Counted from the first letter of the stretch, positions 26,968 to 36,139 are shown. The stretch: DNA of 64,000 nucleotides from Candidatus Oscillochloris fontis (GCF_004138135.1 NZ_RYFD01000001.1:124001-188000), one strand, 5' to 3'. Numbers and translations: made by a program. The notes: a model not told the origin generated them from the letters alone.

Positions 26968-28194
26968 TTAGTGGTGTGGCAGACACAACGTAAAGGTACT
27001 CCCCACCCCATACTCACTCTGAAGCGTAATCGTGCCTCCCAAGGTCTCCGCCAAACGGTGCGCCAGACGCAACCCCAGTCCTGTCCCCTCACGGGTACGT
27101 ACCTCGGCTGAATCAATGCGCCCAAACTCAGCAAAGAGGCGCACTTGGTCTTCAGGTCTAATGCCGATTCCGGTATCGCGTACCGCAAACAGGAGGCTCG
27201 GCCCTTCACGGTGTATGGTTATATGCACCTCACCTGCATCGGTGAACTTGATCGCATTATTAATCAGATTGATCAATATCTGACGCAAAATACGCAGATC
27301 AGTATTGATAGGGATGAGTTGATCGGGGGTGGTCATCTGCACCATCAAACCCCGTTGTTCGGCCAAGGGACGCAGTTCAGCAATCACATCATCCAGCACC
27401 TCTTGCGCCACCACCGTTTTAAGGCGCAGTTCAACTCGCCCCGATTCGATGCGGGCCAGATCGAGAATATCGTTAATCAGGGTCAGAAGGTGCTGGGCGC
27501 TACGTTTAATCGTACTCAGTTGGCGCTCCTGCGCCTCAGTCAGTGGCCCCGGCAGTTTCATCAGGAGCGTGCCGGTAAAGCCAAGGATGGCATTGAGTGG
27601 TGTACGCAACTCGTGGGACATACTGGCCAAAAAAGCGCTCTTCGCCTGGTTTGCCCGTTGCAGATCGTGTGTGAGCCGCGCTCGCGCATAGGCACTCGCA
27701 ATCTGGTTCGACAACGTCTCTAACAGATCAACATCCTGGGGGCTAAAATCGGATTCATCGGGGCGGTTAACCGCTGCCAACACGCCCACAATAGACTCCG
27801 AAGGCGTAAACGGGATAACCATGATTGCGCCACACTGCGCCTCGGTGCGCCACGCTTGGGCGGCGGGACTCTCACGCGGATCGCGGTAGCCCTTGGGGGA
27901 GATCGCGGGACGGCGTTGTTCAATCGCCCAACCGATCAGACTATCCTTGAGCCGATCATAGCTGATCGTCTCGGCGGCGTGCAATGCCCCAGTGCCCCCA
28001 ATGTGTAGGTGGATGATCTGGTGTTGATCTTGATGAACGATCAGTAGCAAGACGCGATGCGCCGGTATCGCATTCGCAGCCAAATTTACCGCTTTTTCCA
28101 GGGCTTCATCCAGATCATCAATGCAGATTGTCGCATTAGTAATCTCATACAGCGCCTGGGTACGGCGCAGCGCCAAGCGCAGCTTAGTATTCAT
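26968..28194 (-). CDS. GAF-domain sensor histidine kinase (soluble half)
   Basis: The 408-residue protein has an N-terminal coiled coil, a GAF domain (about 15-165), a HisKA helix with the His in MSHELRTPLNAILGF, and an HATPase domain (NLINNAIKFTDAG, DTGIGIRPEDQ, GTGLGLRLAH). It has no membrane segment. The preceding gene ends 11 bases inside it and encodes only a MASE1 membrane sensor, so the two together look like one membrane kinase split in two frames. Confidence 0.88.
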   Translation of the reverse strand: MNTKLRLALRRTQALYEITNATICIDDLDEALEKAVNLAANAIPAHRVLLLIVHQDQHQIIHLHIGGTGALHAAETISYDRLKDSLIGWAIEQRRPAISPKGYRDPRESPAAQAWRTEAQCGAIMVIPFTPSESIVGVLAAVNRPDESDFSPQDVDLLETLSNQIASAYARARLTHDLQRANQAKSAFLASMSHELRTPLNAILGFTGTLLMKLPGPLTEAQERQLSTIKRSAQHLLTLINDILDLARIESGRVELRLKTVVAQEVLDDVIAELRPLAEQRGLMVQMTTPDQLIPINTDLRILRQILINLINNAIKFTDAGEVHITIHREGPSLLFAVRDTGIGIRPEDQVRLFAEFGRIDSAEVRTREGTGLGLRLAHRLAETLGGTITLQSEYGVGSTFTLCLPHH

Positions 28195-29131
28195 CTGCTC
28201 CAGATTGATCTGGGGCTACGACACGTTCGTGTTGGCTCGCGGCCAACAATAATCCTGAGGTGATCAGCACGGCAAAGAAGGTTTGGGCCGCAAGCAAGTG
28301 GGTACTGAGTGGCTCCATCGGAGAACTAAAGAACCCCTGTCCCATCACGGTAATCCACAGCACGACCGTTGTCATCATGAGGCCAATCAGGGTGGTTCCA
28401 TGAACACCAAAGCGGGTTGCGGCCCAGATCACGGGCGGGATGAGCAGGTAGGGGTAGTTGATCGCAGTGGGTAGGGTGCTGAAAGTGGAGATGCCGATAG
28501 TCAGGCTGATCAGACAGAGCAGGCCAAACTCGATCTCACGACCTAAGATCGCGAAGGTTCGCTTGCGTATATCGGTACTCCAACTGAGAATGGCTCCACC
28601 CACCAAGAGCATCCCCAGCCCATCTGCGGCGACCCAGTTGAACCAGGTGGGCCAAAAGGGTATGGCAAAGGCATAGGTGGCAACTCCAGCCCCAATCAGG
28701 CCCGTAAGCGCATTGGTACCGATCACCGCCCAACCGAGCAGCCCAATCACTTCACGGATGCTACCCAGGGTGATCGGCAAGCCAACGTAACGGATGAGCA
28801 GGCTACTCGCCAAGGCCGATTCGGCGGTATTGGCAAACGCAAAACCGAGGCTGGGCACCAGCGCCATGCCGGTTATCAGGTTGGTGAAGAATACCGCGGT
28901 GAAGATTCCTGCCAAGAGCGTGGGGCGTCCACGCTGGTCAATCAGCAATAGACTGGCCAGTGCGAGGCCACTTGGTGGCCAGATTCCGGCAATATTCTGC
29001 GGTAACTGCACCAACATCCGGCTGCTGCTTGCAGCAGCGACATAGATGAGGATAATGCCGAAGATGATGGCGAAGCGGCGTTGGCCTTCCGAGCGCTGTA
29101 AGGGCTGCAATGGTGTGGTCTGGATGCTCAT
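28184..29131 (-). CDS. MASE1-like membrane sensor protein
   Basis: The 315-residue product has eight or more membrane helices with the MASE1 pattern (NIAGIWPPSGLALASLLL near residue 45; WVAADGLGMLLVGG near 170). MASE1 domains normally sit at the N-terminus of kinases or diguanylate cyclases. Here the frame ends 20 residues after the last helix (QHERVVAPDQSGADEY) with an 11-base overlap into a soluble kinase. In the kinase frame, the codons before its ATG read PQINLEQ, a natural coiled-coil continuation. A frameshift or a real two-protein split are both possible. Confidence 0.8.
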   Translation of the reverse strand: MSIQTTPLQPLQRSEGQRRFAIIFGIILIYVAAASSSRMLVQLPQNIAGIWPPSGLALASLLLIDQRGRPTLLAGIFTAVFFTNLITGMALVPSLGFAFANTAESALASSLLIRYVGLPITLGSIREVIGLLGWAVIGTNALTGLIGAGVATYAFAIPFWPTWFNWVAADGLGMLLVGGAILSWSTDIRKRTFAILGREIEFGLLCLISLTIGISTFSTLPTAINYPYLLIPPVIWAATRFGVHGTTLIGLMMTTVVLWITVMGQGFFSSPMEPLSTHLLAAQTFFAVLITSGLLLAASQHERVVAPDQSGADEY

Positions 29132-29157
29132 ACCAAGTGGCCCTCGTTTTTTTTGAA

Positions 29158-29186
29158 CTTCCGGGAAGCTTCAAGCTTCCCGGAAG
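29158..29186. repeat. Repeat family G hairpin
   Basis: CTTCCGGGAAGCTT (29158-29171) and AAGCTTCCCGGAAG (29173-29186) are perfect inverted arms around one base. It lies 10 bases after the SH3-protein stop. A run of eight T is on its far side, which in the transcribed (minus) direction reads as A and so does not make a classical terminator. Confidence 0.8.
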
Positions 29187-29196
29187 CTTGGAGACT

Positions 29197-29889
29197 CTAT
29201 TCAGGCTGAGTTACCAACTCGGTACCTGCCACCCACCCCTCACGGCCATCGCTGGCGCGAATATGCCACCAGGGGTAGCCGTCGTTATCAACTGGCCCAG
29301 CGAGAAGGGTCATCGAGGTTCCGGGCGATAAGCTATCAATGACGGTGGTTTGCAAGCCCGCCGCGCTACGCAAGCGCAGGTTCTTCCCGCCCTCCTTGCG
29401 CACATAGGCTGTGCGACCAACCGCCAACACATGCGGATCTTCGAGGGCAGCTTTACTCTCGTGGTCGCCCATAGCGCCTGGCTTGGCACCGCCCGCAGCC
29501 CCAGCGGCGGGGCCAGCCGGCTTGGCACCGCTTGCAGCACCCGCCGTCGGGCCAACCCGGCTCACGCCCACCGACCCAGCCGTTCCGGCTGATTTCCCGC
29601 CCGCAGGTGCTACCGCGCCACCCGCCGCTCTTCCGCTCGCAGCGTCGGGTTTAGACTTCATCTTCTCCATCTCCGTCTGGAGTTGTTTCAGTTGCGCCTG
29701 GGCCGCCGTAAGTGCCGTATTCGCCTGTGCGCTGACAGCGGCGTTATTTTTGGCCTCAATCAACTGGGCCTGAAGTTGCTGGATTGTTTTGGTCTGCTGC
29801 GCGATCTGCTCTTGCATCTGCGCCATCAACGCATCTTCTGCTTTTTCCCGCTCTTCCTCTTCCTTCTTCTTGTTACCGAAGCCGAACAT
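29197..29889 (-). CDS. Coiled-coil protein with bacterial SH3 domain
   Basis: The 230-residue protein starts with charged MFGFGNKKKEEEEREKAEDA and a coiled coil (about residues 10-80). An Ala/Gly/Pro-rich low-complexity linker (about 85-145) and a C-terminal SH3b-like domain (VRKEGGKNLRLRSAAGLQ ... YPWWHIRASDGREGWVAG) follow. SH3b domains often bind cell-wall peptides. There is no signal peptide, so its location is unclear and no function is assigned. Confidence 0.75.
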   Translation of the reverse strand: MFGFGNKKKEEEEREKAEDALMAQMQEQIAQQTKTIQQLQAQLIEAKNNAAVSAQANTALTAAQAQLKQLQTEMEKMKSKPDAASGRAAGGAVAPAGGKSAGTAGSVGVSRVGPTAGAASGAKPAGPAAGAAGGAKPGAMGDHESKAALEDPHVLAVGRTAYVRKEGGKNLRLRSAAGLQTTVIDSLSPGTSMTLLAGPVDNDGYPWWHIRASDGREGWVAGTELVTQPE

Positions 29890-30255
29890 AGGGATACTCC
29901 TTTGTATAGTGCGGATAACCTAAGGACAGTTGATGGTTGATACTAGGTCACCTAGTATCTGGCATCAGAGACCACACAGTAGTAATGGTATCACGCCGCA
30001 GAGGCTACGGCAACTAGTACTCTGGGCAGGGCAGGGCATGTGCAAAGTCCTTGGGGCTGCACCCCAAGCCCCATTTTTTGTGGTGTTTTGGCGGCGAAGC
30101 CGCCAAAACACCACAAAAAATTCTGCGGGGGCAGCGCAGCCGCTCCCGCACCCCCACCGGAGGTGACTTTGCACATGCCCTGGTCTTCTGGGTGCGATAG
30201 GGCATGTGCAGCGTAGGGGCGCAGCATTTGGCCCAGCGAACATCGCAGAGTCTCC
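29890..30255. other. Gene-free region with family A and E repeats
   Basis: No gene is seen. The region holds a small palindrome near 29941-29957 (ACTAGGTCACCTAGT), the full-length family A element at 30032-30182, a lone family A end (GGGCATGTGCA) at 30200-30210, and the left half of a family E element at 30213. Confidence 0.75.
30032..30182. mobile_element. Repeat family A, copy 3 (full-length, 151 bp)
   Basis: This is one of the two best copies. Its perfect 18-bp terminal inverted repeats are CAGGGCATGTGCAAAGTC at 30032-30049 and the complement at 30165-30182. Inside are three hairpins: CTTGGGG..CCCCAAG, a long central stem with T-run, TGTGGTGTTTTGGCGGC core and A-run, and TGCGGGGGC..GCTCCCGCA. 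There is no coding capacity for a transposase, so it looks like a miniature element moved in trans. Target-site duplications are not obvious. Confidence 0.9.
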
Positions 30256-30288
30256 CTATTCATGGGTGGCCAAATGGGTCGCCCCTAC
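30213..30288. repeat. Repeat family E, copy overlapping the cyclase 3' end
   Basis: GTAGGGGCGCAGCATTTGGCC on one side and GGCCAAATGGGTCGCCCCTAC on the other are imperfect inverted arms with a short spacer. The right arm is the coding end of the adenylate-cyclase gene, where it is read in frame as the last ten or so residues. Confidence 0.8.
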
Positions 30289-33200
30289 GGGTTGGGTCTG
30301 GGCCAAGGCAGTGAATCTCCGCGCCAGGGGGGAGGGCATCCCCATCTGTGCAGCGAGGTTGGCGGCGCGCTGCCAATAACGGCGTGCCCGTTGTTGCTGT
30401 CCGCGTAGCCACGCAGCGCGCCCACGCCACATCAGCACTGCCGGGCGTACCATCGGGAAGATACGTGCCAGTTGGCCTAGCATCCGGGTGATGCGGCGCA
30501 GCCGCCGTGGTTGGCGCTTGGTCGCCCAGAGTTCTAGCAAGACCTCGGCAAGTGCGACATAGCCTCCCAGTGCATAGATCGCGACCGGGGGATGTTCACC
30601 GACCAGATCATCAGCGGTATCGGCCAAGGTTTGCGCGAGAGGAGTATTGCCGCTGCGCCACGCGAGTTTGGCATGCAAACCATAGGCCCAGATCTCTTCA
30701 GCGCGGGTACTGCCCAGATTCTCGGCCAACAGGCCATTTGCTACTTCTAGTAAGGCCAGCGCTTGGGGATCAGCATCCTGTTGGATCAGGCACTCAGCCT
30801 GCCCGATCAGCCCCCAGGCACACACTTGCAGGTCGCCACGGGCTTGTGCTGCCGCATAGAGTTCGGCATAGCGCTCTTGGGCGGCATGGAGGTTGCCCTG
30901 AAGCAGATCCGCGAGTGCCAGCATCCCATGACACTCGGCGCGGCGGCGTTGATCGCCCAGATGTTCGGCTACCACCAGTGCGAGGTTGAGCGCCGCACTT
31001 GCGCGGCGCCAATCGGCGCGATCCATCGCGGCGATCCCTTGGGCCTCGTACACCCAGGCATAGGTGGGCAGGTGATTGATCTGGTGGGCGAGATCTAAGG
31101 CGCGCTGCTGGTACCGGCGGGCGAGGGGCGCGATAATGCCGGTGGCGAGGTGGGCCGAGGCATAGGCCGCCGCTAACTCCGGGGTCTCACCGCTGCGTTC
31201 GGCGAGGCTGAGGCTGCGCAGGGCGGCGCGGATGGCTTCGGGGAGTTGGCTGTTGTAGTAGCTGAGTTGGGCGAGCAGCATGGAGGTTCGCGCCGCTTCG
31301 CGCAGTAGCTCCGAATCTGGTTCGCGGCGCGGCGCAGGTAGGGGCAAGATGGTGCGCACTCCTTGGCGCACCAACAACCAACTCAGCCCCATCATGGTGC
31401 GCCGCAGATGCACCGGCAAGAGGCGGCTCAGATGCTCCTCGGCACGTTCGAGCAGATCGCGGCTCTCGTTCAAGCGGCCTAAGCCGTGGTACGCCTCGGC
31501 TAGTTGGCGTTCCCAGCGTACCCGTGTGATCAGATCGGGGGAACCGGCGGCATTGGCACCGCCGCCGCTGATCTGAATTGCCTCACGTAGAAAATTGCTC
31601 GCTTCCTGGTAGGCTCCCGCCGTGAGCGCCTGCTCGCCCGCCCGTGCTAGGTAGCCCATTGCCCGATCTGGCTCATCGGCTTGACGCCAATGGTAGGCGA
31701 GTTGTGCCGCGTCACCATCAGCCTCGTAATACTCCGCTATTGTACGGTGGAGTTGCCGCCGCTGACGGAAACTCATGAGGTTGTAGGCCACTTCGGCTAC
31801 GACGGCGTGGCGGAAGCTGTAGACTAGTTCGGGATCGAATTCCTCGATCAACACCAGACCCGCTTGTTGCAAGGTGAAGAGTTGCTCAACCAAGTGGTTG
31901 GGATCGTTCTCGACCGGATGGATGGCGCTGAGCGTCGAGAGTGCAAACGAACGCCCGATCACACTCGCCACCTTGAGTGTGAGTTGTTGCGCCGGGCTGA
32001 GTCGGTCAATGCGGCTGATGATCAAACCCTCAATGGTACTGGGTAAGGGCACTGCGTTGAGGATCTGGATCGGATCACCGGCGCGTGCCATTATCTGACA
32101 CTCGCGCCCAACTACAGTAATCAGGCCGTTTTGGCGTAGGGCGTGTAGTAGTTCTTCACTAAAGAAGGGGTTCCCCTGGGAGCGATCCGCAATCAGGTGC
32201 CAGATTGCGGTGGGTACCCGATCTACCCCTAGTCGTTGCGCCAGCAGATCATGAATCTGCGATGGCTCTAGCCCACTCAGATGAATGCGGCGTGTATCGG
32301 GCAGGTAGGCTAACCGCTGATATTCGGCGGGCGGATCGGAGAGCGGGCGGATCGCTATCGCCAATAACAAGCGCTCAACCCGTTCGGCTACTACCGCCAA
32401 GAGCGCCCACGAACTGGTATCGAGCCATTGTGCATCCTCGATCATAATGACTAACGGGTTGCGTTGGGTGGCGCGATCCAACAGCCGCACCAGCAGATCG
32501 CGGGTATTATCGGCGCGTACTTGGCCACTCATCTGCGCGGTGATCGTGGTTTCCGGGAGATCAACATGCAATACCGCCCGCAGCAGCGGTGCTAGGGGCA
32601 TCAGATCTTCCCCCAAGAGATCGGCGGGCCATTGCGCGGCATCATTGAGCAAGAGGCTACTAAAGACTGACCGCCATGCCCCATAGGGGGCGGCATCTAC
32701 CGAGCGCCCGATTCCGATCATGGCCTCGACCCCCGCTTGGCGTGCGGCATGTTCAAGCGTATGCAGGAGACGGGTCTTGCCGATGCCTTCATCACCTTCA
32801 AGAATCAGGGTCGCTCGCCGTCCATGGAGCGCCAGATTGTTCAGGAATCCATCTATTATGGCCAGTTCGCGGTTGCGTCCGATCAGCGTTCCCATATGTT
32901 GTAGTGGCTCGCGCACCATAGCGGGGAGCGCCAATGCCAGTGGGCGATAGACTACCATCGGCTCGCTGACTCCCTTGAGCCGTAGGGGGGCGAGGCGTTC
33001 AAAGCGTAGGACGTGGCGTGCCGCAGTCATGGTGGCGGTATCACACAAGATGGCCACGCCATTATTTGGATCGAGATGCGCCGCCGCCTGCATGAGCCGT
33101 GCCGAACGGTTTACCATCGAACCCATCATCGTATATTCGCGGCGCGCCTCGCCGCCCACCGCCCCACATAGGGCTTGGCCCGTCGTAATGCCTATCGCAC

Positions 33201-34248
33201 AACGGAAGCCCTGTTCGGCCAGCGCAGTATGAATATCCAGCGCTGCCCGTGCCCCGCGCTCCGGGTCGTCCTCGTGCGAGAAGGGCGGCAGACCGAGTGC
33301 TGCTACCAAGGTTGGCCCTTTGGCATCGGTGCCCAAGCGGCTAATACTCCCCTCGTAGCGGTAGAGCATAGATTGAATACTGCGCATCATCGCCTGCGCT
33401 TTGGGCAGCGGCGTTTCGGCTTGCAGATCGGGCAGATTGATAAAGAGCACCGTCACCCGGCGCTGCTCGGCCAACCATGCCGTCTGTCCGGCATCCATGC
33501 GCGCCAAGATCGCCTTGGGCAAATAGAAGCGCAATGAGTCGGCCATATCCATACGCAGCACGGGCACATCCAGCCCGCGCATGGGCAAATAATCGGTGAG
33601 CGAAACCAGCCGCACCCCACCGGTGGGCAGCGCTACGCCCATACAACTCTCGGCCACCAGTGGCCACGCCTCAGCGGCAATCACCACATCCCCCGGCTGG
33701 GCCTGGCTCTCCGCTAACCCGGTCTGACGGATAGGCTCGCCCGTTACCAATAACTCCCAGCGCCCAAAGATGCCCCCGACGTGCATTGTCGTCACCTGAC
33801 CAGCCCCGACCCCCACGCGGATTTTGAGCGGGGTAGTGGGGGTCTCAAAACTGCCCCACATCTCCGGCGACATCATCATCTGCACGGCGAGGCCACACTG
33901 CACGGCCCGTTGGGTTAGTTGGGCCAGATCCTCCTCGCCATACCAGAGCGCCAGCAAGCCATCACCCGCAAACTTCATCACATCCCCACCGTGGGCGGTT
34001 ACCACACGCACCAGATGGCCGAAGTAGAGGTCGAGGATCTGGGTCAGTTCTTCAGTACCAGCCGGGTTATGGAGGCTGAGTTGTTCGGTAAGTGCAGTAA
34101 AGCCAGTGAGATCAGCAAAGAGCGCCGCAGCGGGGAAGTGTTCTAGGGTTGGCGCCATCGTGAGTGCCACATCATGGTTCATCCGGCGCAGAATAAACGC
34201 CGGAAGATAGCTAGCCAGATCCGCAAGCGGTGCAGAGGAGGTTGGCAT
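30256..34248 (-). CDS. Soluble-adenylate-cyclase-like protein: two cyclase domains, AAA/STAND ATPase and TPR repeats
   Basis: The 1330-residue protein has the layout of animal soluble adenylate cyclase. The first class III cyclase domain (about 30-190) keeps both metal Asp motifs, LFADLTGFTALTEQL and MKFAGDGLLALWYG. The second domain (about 265-430) is degenerate at the first metal site (LFINLPDL) but has the GTDAKGPTLVAALGLPP stretch. A P-loop ATPase (EGDEGIGKTRLL) and many C-terminal TPR-like helices follow. It probably makes cAMP under control of the ATPase/TPR region. The final residues VGATHLATHE are encoded by a family E repeat. Confidence 0.9.
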   Translation of the reverse strand: MPTSSAPLADLASYLPAFILRRMNHDVALTMAPTLEHFPAAALFADLTGFTALTEQLSLHNPAGTEELTQILDLYFGHLVRVVTAHGGDVMKFAGDGLLALWYGEEDLAQLTQRAVQCGLAVQMMMSPEMWGSFETPTTPLKIRVGVGAGQVTTMHVGGIFGRWELLVTGEPIRQTGLAESQAQPGDVVIAAEAWPLVAESCMGVALPTGGVRLVSLTDYLPMRGLDVPVLRMDMADSLRFYLPKAILARMDAGQTAWLAEQRRVTVLFINLPDLQAETPLPKAQAMMRSIQSMLYRYEGSISRLGTDAKGPTLVAALGLPPFSHEDDPERGARAALDIHTALAEQGFRCAIGITTGQALCGAVGGEARREYTMMGSMVNRSARLMQAAAHLDPNNGVAILCDTATMTAARHVLRFERLAPLRLKGVSEPMVVYRPLALALPAMVREPLQHMGTLIGRNRELAIIDGFLNNLALHGRRATLILEGDEGIGKTRLLHTLEHAARQAGVEAMIGIGRSVDAAPYGAWRSVFSSLLLNDAAQWPADLLGEDLMPLAPLLRAVLHVDLPETTITAQMSGQVRADNTRDLLVRLLDRATQRNPLVIMIEDAQWLDTSSWALLAVVAERVERLLLAIAIRPLSDPPAEYQRLAYLPDTRRIHLSGLEPSQIHDLLAQRLGVDRVPTAIWHLIADRSQGNPFFSEELLHALRQNGLITVVGRECQIMARAGDPIQILNAVPLPSTIEGLIISRIDRLSPAQQLTLKVASVIGRSFALSTLSAIHPVENDPNHLVEQLFTLQQAGLVLIEEFDPELVYSFRHAVVAEVAYNLMSFRQRRQLHRTIAEYYEADGDAAQLAYHWRQADEPDRAMGYLARAGEQALTAGAYQEASNFLREAIQISGGGANAAGSPDLITRVRWERQLAEAYHGLGRLNESRDLLERAEEHLSRLLPVHLRRTMMGLSWLLVRQGVRTILPLPAPRREPDSELLREAARTSMLLAQLSYYNSQLPEAIRAALRSLSLAERSGETPELAAAYASAHLATGIIAPLARRYQQRALDLAHQINHLPTYAWVYEAQGIAAMDRADWRRASAALNLALVVAEHLGDQRRRAECHGMLALADLLQGNLHAAQERYAELYAAAQARGDLQVCAWGLIGQAECLIQQDADPQALALLEVANGLLAENLGSTRAEEIWAYGLHAKLAWRSGNTPLAQTLADTADDLVGEHPPVAIYALGGYVALAEVLLELWATKRQPRRLRRITRMLGQLARIFPMVRPAVLMWRGRAAWLRGQQQRARRYWQRAANLAAQMGMPSPLARRFTALAQTQPVGATHLATHE

Positions 34249-34258
34249 AGGTGATCTC

Positions 34259-34332
34259 GTAGGGGCGAAGCATCGCCCTCCATGTAGTTTGGGGAATACG
34301 AACTTGGTTGGAGGGCGATGCTTCGCCCCTAC
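34259..34332. repeat. Repeat family E, copy in the cyclase/sigma divergent gap
   Basis: GTAGGGGCGAAGCATCGCCC and GGGCGATGCTTCGCCCCTAC are 20-bp perfect inverted arms at the two ends of a 74-bp unit with a 34-bp unrelated centre. It lies between the start of the cyclase gene and the divergent sigma-factor gene. The same 73-74-bp unit is at 50820 and 59064. Confidence 0.9.
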
Positions 34333-34488
34333 AGTCCCATGATAGCAGATAACGGCATAACCGGAACCTCCTCATTTCGTCAGGTCTTCGGCAGGTAATG
34401 AACCTCTAAAAAGCGGGTCGTGCGGAGTAGGCTGGTTGTAGCAGAAGCAAGACGTAGCCGACACATCCACACCAGTAGGAGGCCCGAT

Positions 34489-35229
34489 ATGACGCAGATG
34501 ATGAGTGTAGCCCCCATTACCGCCGTGCCGAGCGGCACCCGCCGCAGCAACGGGGACGACCTCAGCCGGATGGATCTTGGTGCCCTGATGCGCCATTGTG
34601 CGGTCGAGAGTCGGCTCTTCTACGATCACCAGGAGTACGATCCGCGCTTTGCCTATGAGCTCTTCCGCCGCGCCTTGGTCGAGCGCAACGAAGATGCTTG
34701 GGAGCAGGTCTACCAGCACTACTTCCAGTTGGTCGAACATTGGGTACGCCGCACGGGAGCCTTTACGGTGAGTGGCGAGACCAGCGATTTCTTTGTGAGT
34801 GCGGCCTTCACGCGCTTCTGGCGTGCCATTCCCGCCGAGCGTTTCGGCTCCTTCCCGACGCTGGCTGCGCTGCTCAACTACCTGCGCCGCTGCGCCAGTT
34901 GTGTGGTGATTGATAGTGCCCGTGCCCAATCCTACGCCGATATTCTGCCCGAAGAGAGCATCAACTGGAACAACCAGAAGTTCTCGCACGCCGATGAAGA
35001 GGCTACCGAGCGGGTCAGCCGGGTGGAGTTTTGGAAGTTGATTGACGGGTTGTTGCAGAATGAGGCCGAGCGGGTGATTGTGCGTAGCTCGTTCCTGTTG
35101 GGAATGAAGCCGGGCGATATCTTTGCCGAGCGCGGCGATCTCTTTAGCGACATCAGCGAGGTGTATGCGATCAAGCGCAACATCCTGGTGCGGCTGCGGC
35201 GCAACCCGGAGTTGCAGGGGTTGTATTAA
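34489..35229 (+). CDS. Sigma-70 family (ECF-like) RNA polymerase sigma factor
   Basis: The 246-residue protein has a region 2-like helix set (EQVYQHYFQLVEHWVRR ... FVSAAFTRFWRAI ... LLNYLRRCASCVVIDSAR) and a C-terminal helical part that resembles a region 4 without a strong DNA-reading signature. Such sigma-like proteins are common in Chloroflexota. The ATG at 34489 is chosen because AGGAGG (34477-34482) lies 6 bases upstream. The frame is open to 34420. No anti-sigma gene is adjacent. It may therefore be regulated otherwise. Confidence 0.7.
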   Translation: MTQMMSVAPITAVPSGTRRSNGDDLSRMDLGALMRHCAVESRLFYDHQEYDPRFAYELFRRALVERNEDAWEQVYQHYFQLVEHWVRRTGAFTVSGETSDFFVSAAFTRFWRAIPAERFGSFPTLAALLNYLRRCASCVVIDSARAQSYADILPEESINWNNQKFSHADEEATERVSRVEFWKLIDGLLQNEAERVIVRSSFLLGMKPGDIFAERGDLFSDISEVYAIKRNILVRLRRNPELQGLY

Positions 35230-35250
35230 GTCACGATGGGGGTAATCAGG

Positions 35251-35309
35251 TTGACGCCAAGACGCAAAGGTTTTGTTGTAGGCTTTGCGCCTTGGCGTCT
35301 TGGCGTCAA
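35251..35309. repeat. Repeat family B, short copy
   Basis: TTGACGCCAAGACGCAAAG on the left and CTTTGCGCCTTGGCGTCTTGGCGTCAA-type sequence on the right form the family B core. The outer TAACTGTTCACACTT ends are missing. It fills the gap between the sigma-factor gene and the DUF4058 remnant. Confidence 0.8.
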
Positions 35310-35319
35310 AATCGGAAAG

Positions 35320-36075
35320 TCACACCGCACGCAGAATCTCCTCGGCCCATGCCGTATCGGCTTCGTCCAGGGGCGGTTCGGGGGGGCGTTTGTAGTCGAG
35401 GCGCAGATCGTAGCCGCTACGATCATACAGCGCGTGCAGAAGCGGCCCCAGATCTACCAGCGGCTCGGTATCGTTGGGCAACAGCGGCAGGTGGAAGGTC
35501 GGGATTGGCTGGCGCACACTAAAGGGTAAGAGCAGCGAGCGGGGGCGCTTATTGCCCCGACTGATCAAGATCCGATAGTCGCTGCGGTCATTCCAGCCCG
35601 ACATGGGCATCGGCTCACCCGCCCGCAAAAGATCCACCTCCACCAGATGCGTCAGCGAACTCACCACCGCATCGCGCTTGCGCAGATACTGCTTGCGCCC
35701 CTCACCAGGGCGCTTGTTGGTCGGTGAGAGCAGTTACAGCATCGTCACCACATTCCCGGTCGCCGAAGCACGCACCTCCAAGTAGGTCTCGCGCATCAGA
35801 TCGGACATCTCGACCATCCCACTTGTTTCAGCCTTGGCCGCATACTGAAGCGCCTGCGCATACCCCGGCCCCACCACTGCCACATCCGCCCGCCCCGTAA
35901 AGACCAGATCGCTCGGCTCGATCAGGTAGGTGCGTTCCTCAATGGAGACATAGTAGCGTGGCCGTAGTGGTGGGGCAATTGCATCTCGCAAAGCAACAAT
36001 CAGACTGTTATGCACATCCGGCCAGATGATCGGATGCTCCAACCAAGGGTCCATACCAGGAAAGGGTGTGGGCAT
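35320..36075 (-). pseudogene. DUF4058 protein gene interrupted by one in-frame stop
   Basis: Two reading frames on the minus strand, 36075-35734 and 35667-35320, are in the same frame. Between them the codons read LLSPTNKRPGEGRKQYLRKRDA, which is typical DUF4058 sequence, with only a TAA at 35734-35736. The family normally has Glu there (ELLSPTNK). The start MPTPFPGMDPWLE is the classical DUF4058 N-terminus. Without the stop the product would be 251 residues, a normal family length. It is a recent nonsense mutation, a sequencing error, or a read-through stop. The family has no proven function. Confidence 0.85.
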
Positions 36076-36139
36076 AGGAACCTCCTTTGGGTGTGGGGGT
36101 AACTATGCTATCAGTATAGCATGGGCCTATTCGGGGTAT

